The notes beneath the pieces were generated by a model. That model was not told where the DNA came from. It saw only the letters and a program-made list of their open reading frames with translations, and did not search any database. Below are positions 38,133 to 49,887 of a stretch of 64,000 bases of DNA, piece after piece; position 1 is the stretch's first letter; each line of letters begins with the position of its first letter. Source of the DNA: Neelides folsomi (taxonomy: Eukaryota; Arthropoda; Collembola; Neelipleona; Neelidae); NCBI GenBank assembly GCA_034687125.1, contig JAQGBZ010000002.1:1-64000 (forward strand), read 5' to 3'. Position numbers and translations under genes: made by a program.

Positions 38133-41100
38133 TTAGTGGAATTTGAGTTGAGAAACAGCGTTTTTCAAATAGTTCATTTCGACCTTCATTTGGGCCAAAG
38201 TTGACTCGAGTTTGTCCACCGAGTCAAGAACTTGGATAGTTTGAGTGAAGGGATCATAGCGAACTTCATAAGGGCGCGACATTGACTCCTCAACCCAGAA
38301 CCTAATAAAACCAAAAAAAAGAATTTAAACCATAGCTCAATATTTAATATCAATTCGCTAAATACTAAATAATGCACATAATAATAAAAAATAGCACAAT
38401 AAAAAATATCCTTCTTTTGTGAAACAAACTTTGCCGCTTTTTGTTTTAACTCCACCTACATAAATCCGGGAATGGGAAAAAGAAGATCTCAATGGAATTG
38501 GAAGTTAAATTCCTACATAAAATATATGTATACCGTGTGTATAATACATATTATTATATTTATAAAATGTATCACACGTTGTGAAGAATATAAAAAATAA
38601 CCAACAGCGGCCTCCTTTACAATTCCCAATTCCCCCTAAATCTCCTCACTTTTTCCCAGTTTGCATTTTTGCATTCTTAAGGAAATTGCCAATGGTTGAT
38701 GGACGATCTGTTTTGTTATTTGTTTTTATTTGTCCCTGTACCAGTTTTTAATTTGTGATGGATTCAATTTGGGCCAATTTACCTGAACTTCTCCTTAACA
38801 TCTTGGAAAGTCTCAGCAACAAAGTAAATGTCCTGATAGTCCTGATCTTGATATGGCTGCACAGCCGCCAACTTTGGGTCAAAGGTCCGATGTTCCGGCT
38901 TGTCTGATAAGGAATGTTCAAGTTCTCCGTAGCTGGACAAAAGCCCAGCCCCGTAGGCCTTCACGACCCCGTTCTCCTTGCACAGCCCGAACTCGACCGT
39001 AAACCAGTACAGCTAGAAAGCGGAAGTGGTATACAACATCGACCTTTTCCCACACCCACCGCATTATAACAAAGACCCCAAGTGAATGTCATATTGACAA
39101 TATTGATACATTTATTTCTCACCGTCGCAAACTTCTCAATCTCTTCGTCTGTTGCAGCCAGGGAGGCCAAACCAAGTTCTTGAGAGAATTGGGCAAAGAG
39201 CGGATCAGCCAACATTGGAACATGACCCAACAGCTCGTGAACGCAATCTCTGGAAATTGGCATTAATTAATTAACATTAACATTATTTAATTAAATCAAA
39301 ATTAATAAATTAAATTAACATAGAATTGTCCAAATTTTAAGTTTTCTAATGGAGGGATCTTGAATTTTGGAATAAAATAATTTTTGTCATTCCTCATTTT
39401 CTCTTTTTATTTAATTATGAGTAAATAGAGATTTAATTGTAAATTTGAATTGAAATGGCTCGTTGTTTCGATCTATTTCACACCTTCGAACTCACGATGA
39501 CGAAGGTTGAGGAATTGAATTTGGTTGTGAATCTAAATAATTTACCTCTTCGCAACGGTCTACATAGCCATTTGAATGAGCGGCATAATGAAGGCTCGAA
39601 TTGAGTTCACTTTTAACAAACTCCTCAACAAAGATCCACAATAAAACCATTCTTTATACTTTGGACCCAAATTAGATGAAAATCGGTCGAAAGGGGGGAA
39701 TTAGTTTCATTGAAAAGCCAAATGATTTAAAAATCAACGTCTACTGGTACGTGTATACACACGTATTTAAAATATAAAGTGAAATGAATTCGAGCAAACC
39801 CTTTTTAGACTAATTGTAAATGTACTTAAGTAGATGATTTTGTGTAGCGGTTGATTTTGATTGAAAGTGAATTTACGGTTCGGGCGAATGATCTGGAGCC
39901 GACCCGTGACGAACGTATTGAGTGCATTGGAAAACGCGGAAGGCCAAGCTAGCGAGGAAATCTCGAGCTGTCAAAAGCCCAGCAGCCGGTCTCAACGTAA
40001 ATCCAGTCCTTCCTATATAAAATGACAATTAAATCTTACCCTCATCATTTCTCTCCTTACGTTGAAGGAAGTCGGAGATGTCTTGAAGTTGCGGAATGCT
40101 CTCGGCACAATAGCCAACCTCTTCTTGCAACAGTTTAAATGCTGCGATGTATTGTTTGCAAGCGTGGGTAGGAAGGAGATTCCTCAACTTATTAAAAACA
40201 TGACCCCAGGTCGAGATCTCTTTCGCGGTGTATTCAACTCGAGGAATCTTCTCGCCACTACAAATTAAATTAATTAAGATTAACTAATTAAAATTTGGAA
40301 AGGTAAATGGAGATTTTTACTGGCGAAAGTCGAAGGCGATGTCGGCAATCAACTTCCTCCGGTCTCGGTATTTTTCGTCAGAGAATCCTGGATGGTCCAT
40401 GTCGAGATCTGGTTCGAACTTGGTCATGAGATGATTGCAAAGATCAAGCTCAGAGATGTGTGTAGGATACCAGGCTTCTAAATTCAAAATTATTTTTATG
40501 ATTTATAAATATTTTATATTTTTATTCTATCTAGCAATTAGCAAGTCATTGAATTAATGTTTTTTTTAAATCTTACCTTTAAATGATCCTTGCTGAGAAA
40601 TAACATTGACAGTGTGAATACTTTGGCTCTGCCTTAACGCCTTCATCAAACTGACTAAATTTGATCTTGTTACGCTCATCTTGACCAGAATGTCAAACTG
40701 GCATTCGACCCTTCGAGACAGACGCGATTCCATGTGAGTCACAGCGCCCTTGCAATTCTATTCAACAAGTTGCTCAATCCATAAAAGACAATAAATGTCA
40801 ATTGGTAAATAACAGCCAATCTCTCTTGGTACTTAAAATTTTTACAAGTTAAATGAATACACGTACTCTGTATCTAACTTTAAGTTAGTAATATGAATGG
40901 CTATTATTCTTATTATGGAAGCATTAAGAAAGACTTTCACAGGAATAATTAATTAAATTCATTCATTCATTAAATTAATTATGTGCCCTCTCACATCAAT
41001 TGTTTTCAAGATCCTCGAAAAAGCCAGAATCCCTTCCTTTAATGCAATGAGGATTGTGGTGATTTCGAGTTTTTCTTCTTCTTTGGTTTTTTCCTCCGCC

Positions 41101-44100
41101 CCTAACAGATCTTCGTCGACCAGAAGGAGATCGTCTTCGGAAATGTCCGAGTCGCGTGACAATTGTCGAATTTCCTCTAGCCATGTTCTCTTCACTTCTT
41201 TGTTCAAATGCGTCTCGAACCGGGCGTCTCCAACGAGAGATCTCCGTCGCGAGGGATAGCCGTTCTGGAATGAAGAGACAAAGGTGGAATTGTTAAATCA
41301 AATCACTGAATTGGATCGGAAATCTCCCCCCACTCGATCAACATGAAAGGAAGATAAAGAGCCGGAAGTAGAACCATTTTGAATTTTAATAGCACAAGAG
41401 ATTGAATTAATTTTCCATTCGAGGGAAATTGAGACTCAATTTGACTCACATCGATCCAACTCCCGTTTTCACTTTCATCCTTCTTTAATTCGGTTATCTA
41501 TCACTTTTGATCTTATATGTAACAATATGCCTTTAAAATCATCTCAAGAAGCTTAATATATGAACAAGAACATTATTACATAATGTACCTTACGTTATGG
41601 GTTTTCTTGTCTTTATTTGACTGTCCTTCCTTATTCAGTTACAGGTGGTATTTAAAATTGAATATTAAACGTTATCTTTAGAAGGAAGATGACAAATGAA
41701 AATATGCAAAAGATGATGAAATAAATTCATACATAAGTACGTAAATCATGTATGTATTACATATACTATACATAAATCGAATATAAATATTAGAGTATAT
41801 ATACCTAAAAGTAGGTATATTCTAATATGTATATTCTAATATTCTATAAGTATTAATTCAGCTCTAAAGTGTACTTACTAATATGTACAGATAATATACA
41901 AATCTTGCATATCTACCATATACTAATACAATCTTCAATCTTGATATTTTCAAAGTGAGTTCATACACCGGTATGCATTTTTGTATCTCGATTTCTCAAT
42001 ACTGTAGTGCATATATATTATACATATTATGTATCTGTATTGGAATGTAAGTATATACAAAAATAGTACTTAGGTAGTATGTATATTGCATGAAATAAGT
42101 GTGGACATATTGGACCAAATGTTGCTTGACGTATCTTATTTTTTTCCTAAGCTGACATTTGAGTATTCTTTGAGAAATGTTTGAAGTGGAGTGGGCGCGG
42201 AGTGGGGAATTATTAGATAAGTTCGCTCAATTTGATCCAACTATTCAAATGGAGTGGGAAATTGAGAATCTCCTCACTTCCCTCTTTTTACTTCCCCACT
42301 TTCGGGAGTTGATGGATGGCGGTGGTCGTAGAGGGATTTCGTGTCCAAACCTTGGACTTTGACTTTCCTTAATGTAACTTCCTCGTTCGACCTTCCCTGG
42401 ATGGAATGTTCAATTCTTCCCTCCAGCTCTCAAACAACCTAATTAATAATCTTTCCCTTCCTCTTCAATTAATTTACCACTTCCATCAACATTCCCATTC
42501 GCCCACGCTCTGGATCATTTTACATATTATTAATAAATCCAGAAAGACGGGACCTCAAAGAACCTTCTGCGAAAACCTTTCAGACCTTTCAACCTTTGAG
42601 TTGCCGCGGGCGACGGGTGTTTCCGCCATATTTAGCGGGTTATTAAAACAATCCCTTGAAGGCTTAAATTTATCAACTCCCTTTGTGCCGCTGACACTTC
42701 AAAATTGAGTGCTTATTGAGACGTTACGATTTACATTTTGGCCAATATCAAATGGCCTAAAGCTTTTAGGAATTAAAATCCATTTTATAGTGTGGCATAA
42801 TTCAATTATTACTTAAAACGTGAGATGAATTCTTTCCATAATGGAAAAAAAGTAAAAGAACAAAAATCTCAAATAACCTTTTACTTTCCCACTCCCTCAA
42901 CATTTCCTTACAAGAAACGCTAAATATTGAAAATATCAAAAACTACAATTATAAAATATTTAACAAATATAAGAATATTTAAACACACATATAAAATACT
43001 GTACATTAAGTTCATTATACAATATAAGTAAGTTGGTAATAAATATAAAATAAAAACAATTAGGATTTAACTTACCAGTGCATCCAAAATATCACATTCA
43101 CAATTGTTGATCAAATCCATTTTAAATCAATCTTTTACTTTTTAACTCCCCAATAAAAAGATGAAAATTTTCTATTGATTGAATTTTTCAAATCCCTAAA
43201 GTTTAAGAATTGAAAAGTAGAGGAAAGTTTTTAAGTGAAAGCTGAGGATTTGGAATTAAAAAAGGAATTGTTGTTTGATGGGATGTTTCCATTAAGAGTT
43301 CATTGTAAAAGTAAAGTGAAGAAAAGTGTAATTAAAGAACGGAAGGAGGAGTTGAATCAATAAATGTATTTACACAGGAAACTTCTACGACTATTACTTC
43401 CGAATTCCGGGATGTAAAAAGAGCAATAAGCCCAATTCATGATCTTTCCATCTATTATTAGGAAAAAGACTACAAAGGAGGAAATCAATCTCTTTTTTAA
43501 TATTTCTTTTCCCAATCTCCCGATCCTAGTCCAACACATGGGAAGATTGAGGGAACCAAATTGAGGGATTTATATTTATATAGGGGTAAGATAGAGACTC
43601 AAATTGATCTTTCAATCTCCGGTCATAAAAATATTGAGGGAAAATGGCGAGAGATAATTGTTAGTTAGGATTCAACTATTTACAGGATTTACCGATCAAG
43701 GGAGGAATGAGGTCAAGAATGAATTGGGAATTTGGATAGCCCAATTTTTCCCATTGCGGGACGAAAAACAAAGGAGGGATGATAAGAAAGAATAAAAAAG
43801 GGTTGAAATCATCATGACACTTTCCGAATAAAAAGAATCTCATTGACCCTCGTATTAATTTTTATCACACAGATTTAAGAGCCCATAAAAAGCGTCAACA
43901 TGACCAACTCGAAAGGACAATTGGCGAATATAGGAATTTGCAAACATTTTGTGTATTTGACTTCCCTATCTCACTTCGCTGTGTGTGAAGTGAGGTCGAG
44001 GTATTTGGTTTTATGACTTGTTGACTCTTATTACTCATCAAATACTATAAATTACCATTACCAGTTGAATGCAGTCCCAAGATCCTTGCTGGCCTAATTC

Positions 44101-44803
44101 TATAATATTTAATGATTTACCCCACATTAACAAATTCGCTCAAATTTGTTCCATTATTATATATACAAATATTGAATTATTTACATCATTAGTATTAAAT
44201 CATTATTGACCAAATCTTCATTTTTCATAAGAGCATTAGATTGATAATGAAAACGCTAAATAAAATCAAGAATTGAAAATATGGAATTTATGCCGAGATA
44301 TTAAATGTATGGTAAGTACTTTTATTTATATGTAGGTATTTACTATATATGTGTAGTTCCATTGGTTGTCCAAAACGGAGATTTGATTTGGTAAATGTCC
44401 ATTTGGTCCCATACATTTATTGTCGTTCTCATTTTGACAACTGTCAAGCTACATCCCTTTTCCATTTACATTGCCAAATGAACATGCGGTGGCTCTTTCC
44501 CCAACTCATCCATTCAAATTGATCCCACTCATAATGTGCAAAGAAAATTTTGTCATTGTCAAATCCCATATGAGACGGAATGTTGTACTTTATAATATAT
44601 GCAAAATATGAACATTTTATTCATTTTAATACGCCTAAATAATATTTATACTATTTGTGTATACATACAAGTATATACCTGTACATACATACATATATGT
44701 ACTTACAAGTATATTACTGAACATACGGTATATTACATACCTCAATTGAGTATGATTTTTTGATGGCGAATCTCTCCCTGTTCTTCCTTGAAGAGACGAT
44801 CAT
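38133..44803 (-). CDS. TH (pale): Tyrosine hydroxylase (tyrosine 3-monooxygenase)
   Basis: This enzyme converts tyrosine to L-DOPA with tetrahydrobiopterin and ferrous iron, the first step of dopamine synthesis in neurons and of cuticle tanning in arthropods. Nine exons (44803-44741, 41264-40995, 40757-40577, 40477-40321, 40257-40061, 40012-39877, 39249-39123, 39012-38783, 38301-38133) give 509 aa; Drosophila's short form has 508. The N terminus [11 protein letters not shown] joins exon 2 [10 protein letters not shown], where RRRSL is the conserved PKA-type phosphorylation site. An acidic stretch (about 50-75) and an ACT-like regulatory domain follow. The catalytic domain has [30 protein letters not shown] and [16 protein letters not shown]. 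The iron ligands are His339 and His344 (VHELLGH) and Glu384 (YWFTVEFG). The end forms the tetramerisation helix. Intron 1 is 3.5 kb; other introns are short. Confidence 0.96.
41265..44740 (-). other. Tyrosine hydroxylase intron 1
   Basis: A 3.5-kb intron on the minus strand. The stretch 41700-42110 is AT-rich with ATACATA/TATGTA repeats. A GC-richer block at 42350-42650 includes CCGCCATATT, a Pho/YY1-like site. A possible alternative first exon is listed at 43076-43120. No nested gene is supported. Confidence 0.5.
43076..43120 (-). CDS. Possible alternative first coding exon of tyrosine hydroxylase
   Basis: On the minus strand an ATG at 43120 opens 15 codons ([15 protein letters not shown]) that end exactly at a strong donor, CTG|GTAAGT. 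The phase is 0, which fits exon 2 at 41264. This would replace the 21-residue N terminus but keep the RRRSL site. A TATATAAATA sequence lies at 43573-43582 on the minus strand, too far for a short leader. This is inference only. Confidence 0.25.
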
Positions 44804-47527
44804 TTCCTCCTTTTTCGGAGAAGGTTGAGATGAGTCCTTGGAAGAATTCGTGTTGATTCCGATGATGGGAAAACGAGTCCGGTTCAATTTCCTCGGGTCG
44901 ATGTACGGCCTCGGACTGATCGAATGGTTGATCAAACCGAATTTGATAAACTCCAGCTTTGATTAATTTACCATTCAAATGGGTTGATTTTAAATGGTTC
45001 TTTCTTCAGGGCATTTGGTATCAAAAAGAAAGGTTGTGAATGAAAAGAAGCTCCGCCTTACCCTTTTATACCCTTCATACATTTTCAACCCTGCGTGGTT
45101 TTCATCTCTCACTTTCTCATGGAGTCCTTGGCAAATTGGCAATTCGATATATTTCCTCTATTCAGACAAAAACGTGAAAAGTCCTTTAACTAATATAGAG
45201 ATTAATTTACAGTTAATTTTTTAATTGTTCCATAATCAGAGAAATCATTTTAAAAATGAGGAAAATATTAAGTTGTGATTTATCTGTGACATCATCTTGC
45301 CCCAGAATCATAGATACCATACTTCCTGATACATATGTAGGCATGTAATAAGAGCTAATTGAATATTAATTCTCAGGTAATTCCTCTCTACAGGTATAAT
45401 CCATCCTAAATATGAAGAAATGAAGAAGTAAAAGAAGATTGAAATATTGTATGAAAATGAGAGAAATTTTTTTAAAAAACCATGTTTTCCATTTTGATGA
45501 ATCACCCTGTTTCTTGAATCAATTCTCGTTGAATGAAGATTTGATGAAGGAAATGTTGGGAGTCTTTGTAACCCCATCGACCGAAATTCCTCCAAGAGGA
45601 GAAAGAGCTTAGCGGAGCATTTAAGGGACCTTTAACGATTTCCGTTTCGGTCCCTCTAAAAGCATTATAATGGTCCATCCACTTCTACCATTCATCCCCC
45701 ACCCCCAATTTTCATTGTAATTGAGGGGAGGAGTCTGAAACTCATCTCGAAACTCCTTTCGCAAATGACTAGTTTTAATTGCTAATTAAACCACGCGCCC
45801 ATGCTCACAAATGAACGGTTTTCAAACACAATTTGTATTTATTACCAGTTAACTACGATGGATTTACAATTAACTAAAATATGTATTAACTATTATAATA
45901 TATATTATATATACTATATTGGATATATTCTTATGTAAAGGCTATGAGAACAATTTTGAATGGATATTTACTCAAGTGTGCACATCATGTATTTGATATA
46001 TCTTTTCCTATCACTTTCAATGCCAATACTTTTGAGATAATTGAAAGAGAATGATTTTGGTAAAATTTAAATTTAGTTAAGGGCTCGAATTAATAATTGA
46101 ATTTGAAATTTAATATGTTTATATGTAATATATAACTTAGTTATATTAATAATATTATTATAAATTGGAAGTTAATAATTCAAAAGTACAAAGAGGATTT
46201 GAACAACAAAAATATATTTTTAGAGAGAAAAAACTCTTTTTATCCAATTTTTTGGAATTAATTGTACTATTAGGTATGTATTATATTTTATAGTAATATA
46301 AGTATATAATGGATCTCTATACGAGAAACCTCTGGATCGCATTATTGCTTAATATTTGACTAGAATTATTTTGGTTTAAGATTTTTATTTCTACGATTCT
46401 TTAATTTTTTTAAATTTATCCCTGAAAGGACACACCTGTCAAATTGTGTTAAAGGAAAATTTTCTAATTTAATTAATCGGACCTTTTACACAAAAAGCCT
46501 ATTTATTTGCTTTATTTTTTAATTAAAGTTTCCAGCCAGATTCACACCCTTACAAAATTAAATTATTTATAATTACTAATTTACATCCTTATTCATTTCT
46601 CAAGATTTCCGACTTAAATAATTCAAGTTTCATCACCGTCACCTTAAAAGAATAAATTGAAAGGATTTTTATAATTGGCTATCCACACAAGCTCTTTCTT
46701 CCTTATTACATTTTTTCTTTGGAAGATTTTCAGGACAATCTTAAGTTAATTGAGAATGGATCTGATTAAAAACATTGATTTTAGCTTCAATCGGCTAATT
46801 GACATTTCTCTTTCTTTTAAATCCTTTAATATTTATTCATAACTTAATGTTAGATGTCATATTGACCATATTCATATTTTGAATACTGAGAGCGAGAGAA
46901 AATCTTAAATGAGAAAATAGCACAAAAATATGAGAACATTAAAATTATTTAAAAATTAAAATCACAATGGCAAAGTCTTTATAAAATAATTCAAATGAAA
47001 TTTGTAAAAATACATCTGGTGGAATGAAACAAAAATTGTTGATACAACTATCCACGGCATGTATTATTAACATAAATAAACCTTATTATAATTAGTAATA
47101 CAGATAATATCAGTAATTAGAATATAATAATTAGTGTAATTCCATTAACTTTGTGGAATATTTTAAATTTCACATTTTGACTCAACGTCATACATTTGGT
47201 ATGTTTCGTAATAAAATAAAAACTTGAGAGTTATTTAATTATTTAATAGTATAAGATTAGCAAAAATAAAACACAGTCGGGTTAGCAAATATCAAATAAA
47301 TAATTGATATTAATATATAATGACTAGGTTTGTGATAATATCATATTTGTATAAACAATTCTGTCAATTATTCGAGTCTTCGAGTAATACTATTTCTGAA
47401 TTAAAATGACTTATTTTATAAAATCTCACATGGAGGAATAATGCAAAAATGCACTCGAAACGACCGAAGATGAACTTTCACCTTTTGAACCTTCACCTTA
47501 CAATCTGGAATGCCATTTTTGGAATTT
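44804..47527. other. Intergenic region between tyrosine hydroxylase and DEAF1
   Basis: Both genes are on the minus strand. The right part is the 3' flank of DEAF1 and the left part holds the tyrosine hydroxylase leader and promoter (TATA box listed). Open frames here are short and without recognisable domains. The stretch 45860-47400 is strongly AT-rich. I looked here for a MYND-type zinc finger exon for DEAF1 and saw none. Confidence 0.5.
45063..45070 (-). promoter_or_regulatory. TATA box of tyrosine hydroxylase
   Basis: The minus strand reads GGGTATAAAAGGG, a consensus TATA box with GC-rich flanks, 260 bases before the ATG at 44803. A start near 45035 would give a leader of about 230 bases with no intron needed. 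It is the clearest core promoter in the window and fits a tightly regulated, tissue-specific gene. Confidence 0.7.
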
Positions 47528-49887
47528 TCAAGCTTGGTGGGGAACTTTGAAAGTGAGGCAATGTTGTTGTTGCTGGGAGTCCGACGGCGAGGGATTTTGT
47601 TGAAGTTGCTTGAACGTTTCTGGGTCGAGGACTTCGATCGAATAAGTTTGAATTCGACTTGAATCAAAAATCCTCAAAATTTGCGGTTCGAGGTTCTGAG
47701 TGACGGTGATACGCTGGGAATTATGAGGCGACAAATGATGGTGGTTGTGATGAACATCGTTTGACTGACTTTGACTCTGTTGCTGCAAATGTTGCTGGGA
47801 TTGTTGTTGTTGTTGCTGCTGTTGTTGGTTTTGAAGGTTTTGATATTGTGTGGCGCTTTCTTGGATTTGAGTCCTTAAAGACTCCAATTCCTGATTCGTC
47901 CGATCTTTCATTTCTTGAACCATCGATTTGAGGAGAAGACTCGCCGAAACCAATTTCCCAACATTCTAAAAACAAATTTAAATTACCATTCACAATTCAC
48001 ATGTTTAATTTAAAGTAACAGAATTAAAATCATTTTCTTCCTCTTTACTATATCTCTTTATTTGTATAAAATTGAATTAAAAAAACTACTTTAATTGTAA
48101 GCCAAAATGGGCAAAGTTTTCAATGCATTTTTAATGGTATTAAATGGGATTAAATAGGATTGTAAAAGTTTGTTACATCTTCAATTGTCTTCCAGGCTTC
48201 TTGATTGCAGGGCGAAAGCGACGTTGTGTTAATTTTAAGTAGGGCCTGAGTGAGGGGATTCAAAGCAGCTGCGATTCCTCCAAGGGGAGCTGAAGAACTT
48301 CCAAGGTCTAAAGATTCCTCATTGTTGGAGTCTTTGGACGTATGGCGTTCCAGTTTCGTCCCTTTCCCTCCTGACTCTGACTGGCCTTTACGCTTCCTTT
48401 GGTAAGGAGTAAAAGGACGCATGGGACCCGTCTGAAAAATCATCAAATTAATTAAGGATTTAACTAAAATTTAATTAAAATTAAAAATTATATAATTTTA
48501 TTTTTATATTTAAGTAGTTAATAAAATTAAGTTGGGAAATTTGGTAACTTACAGCTGCCGCATCGTCGACACAATTTGAGCAGATACAGCTTGAGGCATG
48601 TGGAGTGAGGAATCCTTTGTCAATGAGAGTTTGCAGCGTCCGACCTCCGAACCGAATGCTTCTTTTCCAATCTTTGCTATTTCCTCGGCCACAGAGAGCT
48701 TCGAACTCCGTCGGAGTAAACCAATCGTTCCCGAGTCGAATGCATTTCCCCTTGTTCCCAGATCCAAATCGATTCTTGTGGAGTTCAGCATTCGTGTCTT
48801 TGCATCGGATGGGGAGGACGGGAGCTGAGACGGCGTCTTCCCAACACGACGCTTGAATTTGAGAAGATTGAAGGAGCTGCAAACTTTGTTTCGATTGTTG
48901 ATTCGACTGTTGGTGTTGATGATGATTCATTTGCTGTCCTTGGACATTTTCCCCTTGTTGCTCAATAGAAACTGAAATCGTTTCCGCTGCATCTGGAACC
49001 TTTAAAATTATAAAATATGTAATTATTATATTAGGAAATTATTAAAATGCTCTATTAAATATTCATTTTGTTTAATTTTGTATAATATTTAAATTCATTT
49101 ATCCATCAGTAAATATACAAATTTTACAATATTTAAATTAGCAATAAATACCAATAATTATAAGATTTGGATAAATTATGAAAGATCTATAAAATATTAA
49201 ACATCTTAAATAATAATTAAAATCCTGAGCTCATTATCAAAATATTAAATATCTTAATGTTAGTCTTAAATAATGATTAAAAATTCTGACCTCATTATCA
49301 CTGAGAACAAATGGAGCGAGTGAGGAAACTCCTAAGAGAGTGACCGGAGGAATGTTGAGGATCTCCGAACCCTCGGAATTCATCCCATGGTGTCGAAGGT
49401 TGGCTTCCACTTGGTTGGGGTCAAGTGCCGGGAGCGGAGCTTGATTTTCCATTTCCTCCACTTTGACATCCTCAAGGAGTTTTTTCTGACATTCGTTTGA
49501 TGAAATTTCGAGTTGGACTTCTTCCTCATGTCCGATCCTCGAATGGACGTCCGAGTCCTGAAGATTCCCATTTTGGGTCTGTTGGCTCTGGTCCCTCACT
49601 TGTACTTGGACTTCTGAGTGAAGGAGATGATGGTGATCTTCCTCGAGCTCCTCGCCCCCGTTGTGGACTCCGAATGGAGAAGACTCAATAATGGACTGGT
49701 CGCCCTGGCCCTCGCCATCTGACCTTAAGTTGAGGATGAGCTCTTCTTCGTCCTCTTCCTCGAACTTCCTCCCACACCCTTCCTTGATCACTTGCGAGAG
49801 GAGCTCGTGGGTGTTGTCGACCGGGACATCGACGATTCCGCCGAATTCTGACTTGATTCGGATTCGGGAGTCGGCCTGTTCCGACAT
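47528..49887 (-). CDS. Deaf1: DEAF1-type SAND-domain transcription factor, no MYND finger in the model
   Basis: DEAF1 binds TTCG motifs through its SAND domain. Four exons, all phase 0 (49887-49291, 48999-48553, 48431-48177, 47965-47528), give 578 aa. The N-terminal 200 residues are acidic, with EEEDEEELILNL. The SAND domain (about 255-335) runs LPIRCKDTNAELHKNRFGSG, GKCIRLGNDWFTPTEFEAL and SKDWKRSIRFGGRTLQTLI to the cysteine cluster SSCICSNCVDD; the DNA-contact motif KDWK is intact. TGPMRPFTPYQRKRKG after it matches the DEAF1 nuclear-localisation region and separates it from GMEB. A leucine-rich coiled coil (VSASLLLKSMVQEM) and a glutamine-rich stretch with nine Gln in a row follow. The usual C-terminal MYND zinc finger is absent; the frame ends in LTFKVPHQA. 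An out-of-frame ATG at 50144 opens a long upstream frame that overlaps the start. Confidence 0.9.
47770..47835 (-). repeat. CAA/CAG tract coding polyglutamine in DEAF1
   Basis: Residues about 480-505 are Gln-rich with a pure run of nine Gln, coded mostly by CAA and CAG in mixed order. The mixed codons make rapid expansion less likely. Confidence 0.85.

Noticed and set aside
42406-42708. 100-codon frame in tyrosine hydroxylase intron 1
   Set aside because: No domain and no splice partner. The block is interesting only for its composition and a YY1-like site.
47684-47700. GGTTCGAGG-like box, considered as a tRNA B box
   Set aside because: It lies inside the DEAF1 last exon and no matching A box or cloverleaf surrounds it.
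48553-48999. Assignment of the SAND gene as GMEB instead of DEAF1
   Set aside because: GMEB also lacks MYND, but the RCKDTNAELHKNRFGSG lead-in, the cysteine cluster and the TGPMRPFTPYQRKRK region match DEAF1, not GMEB.
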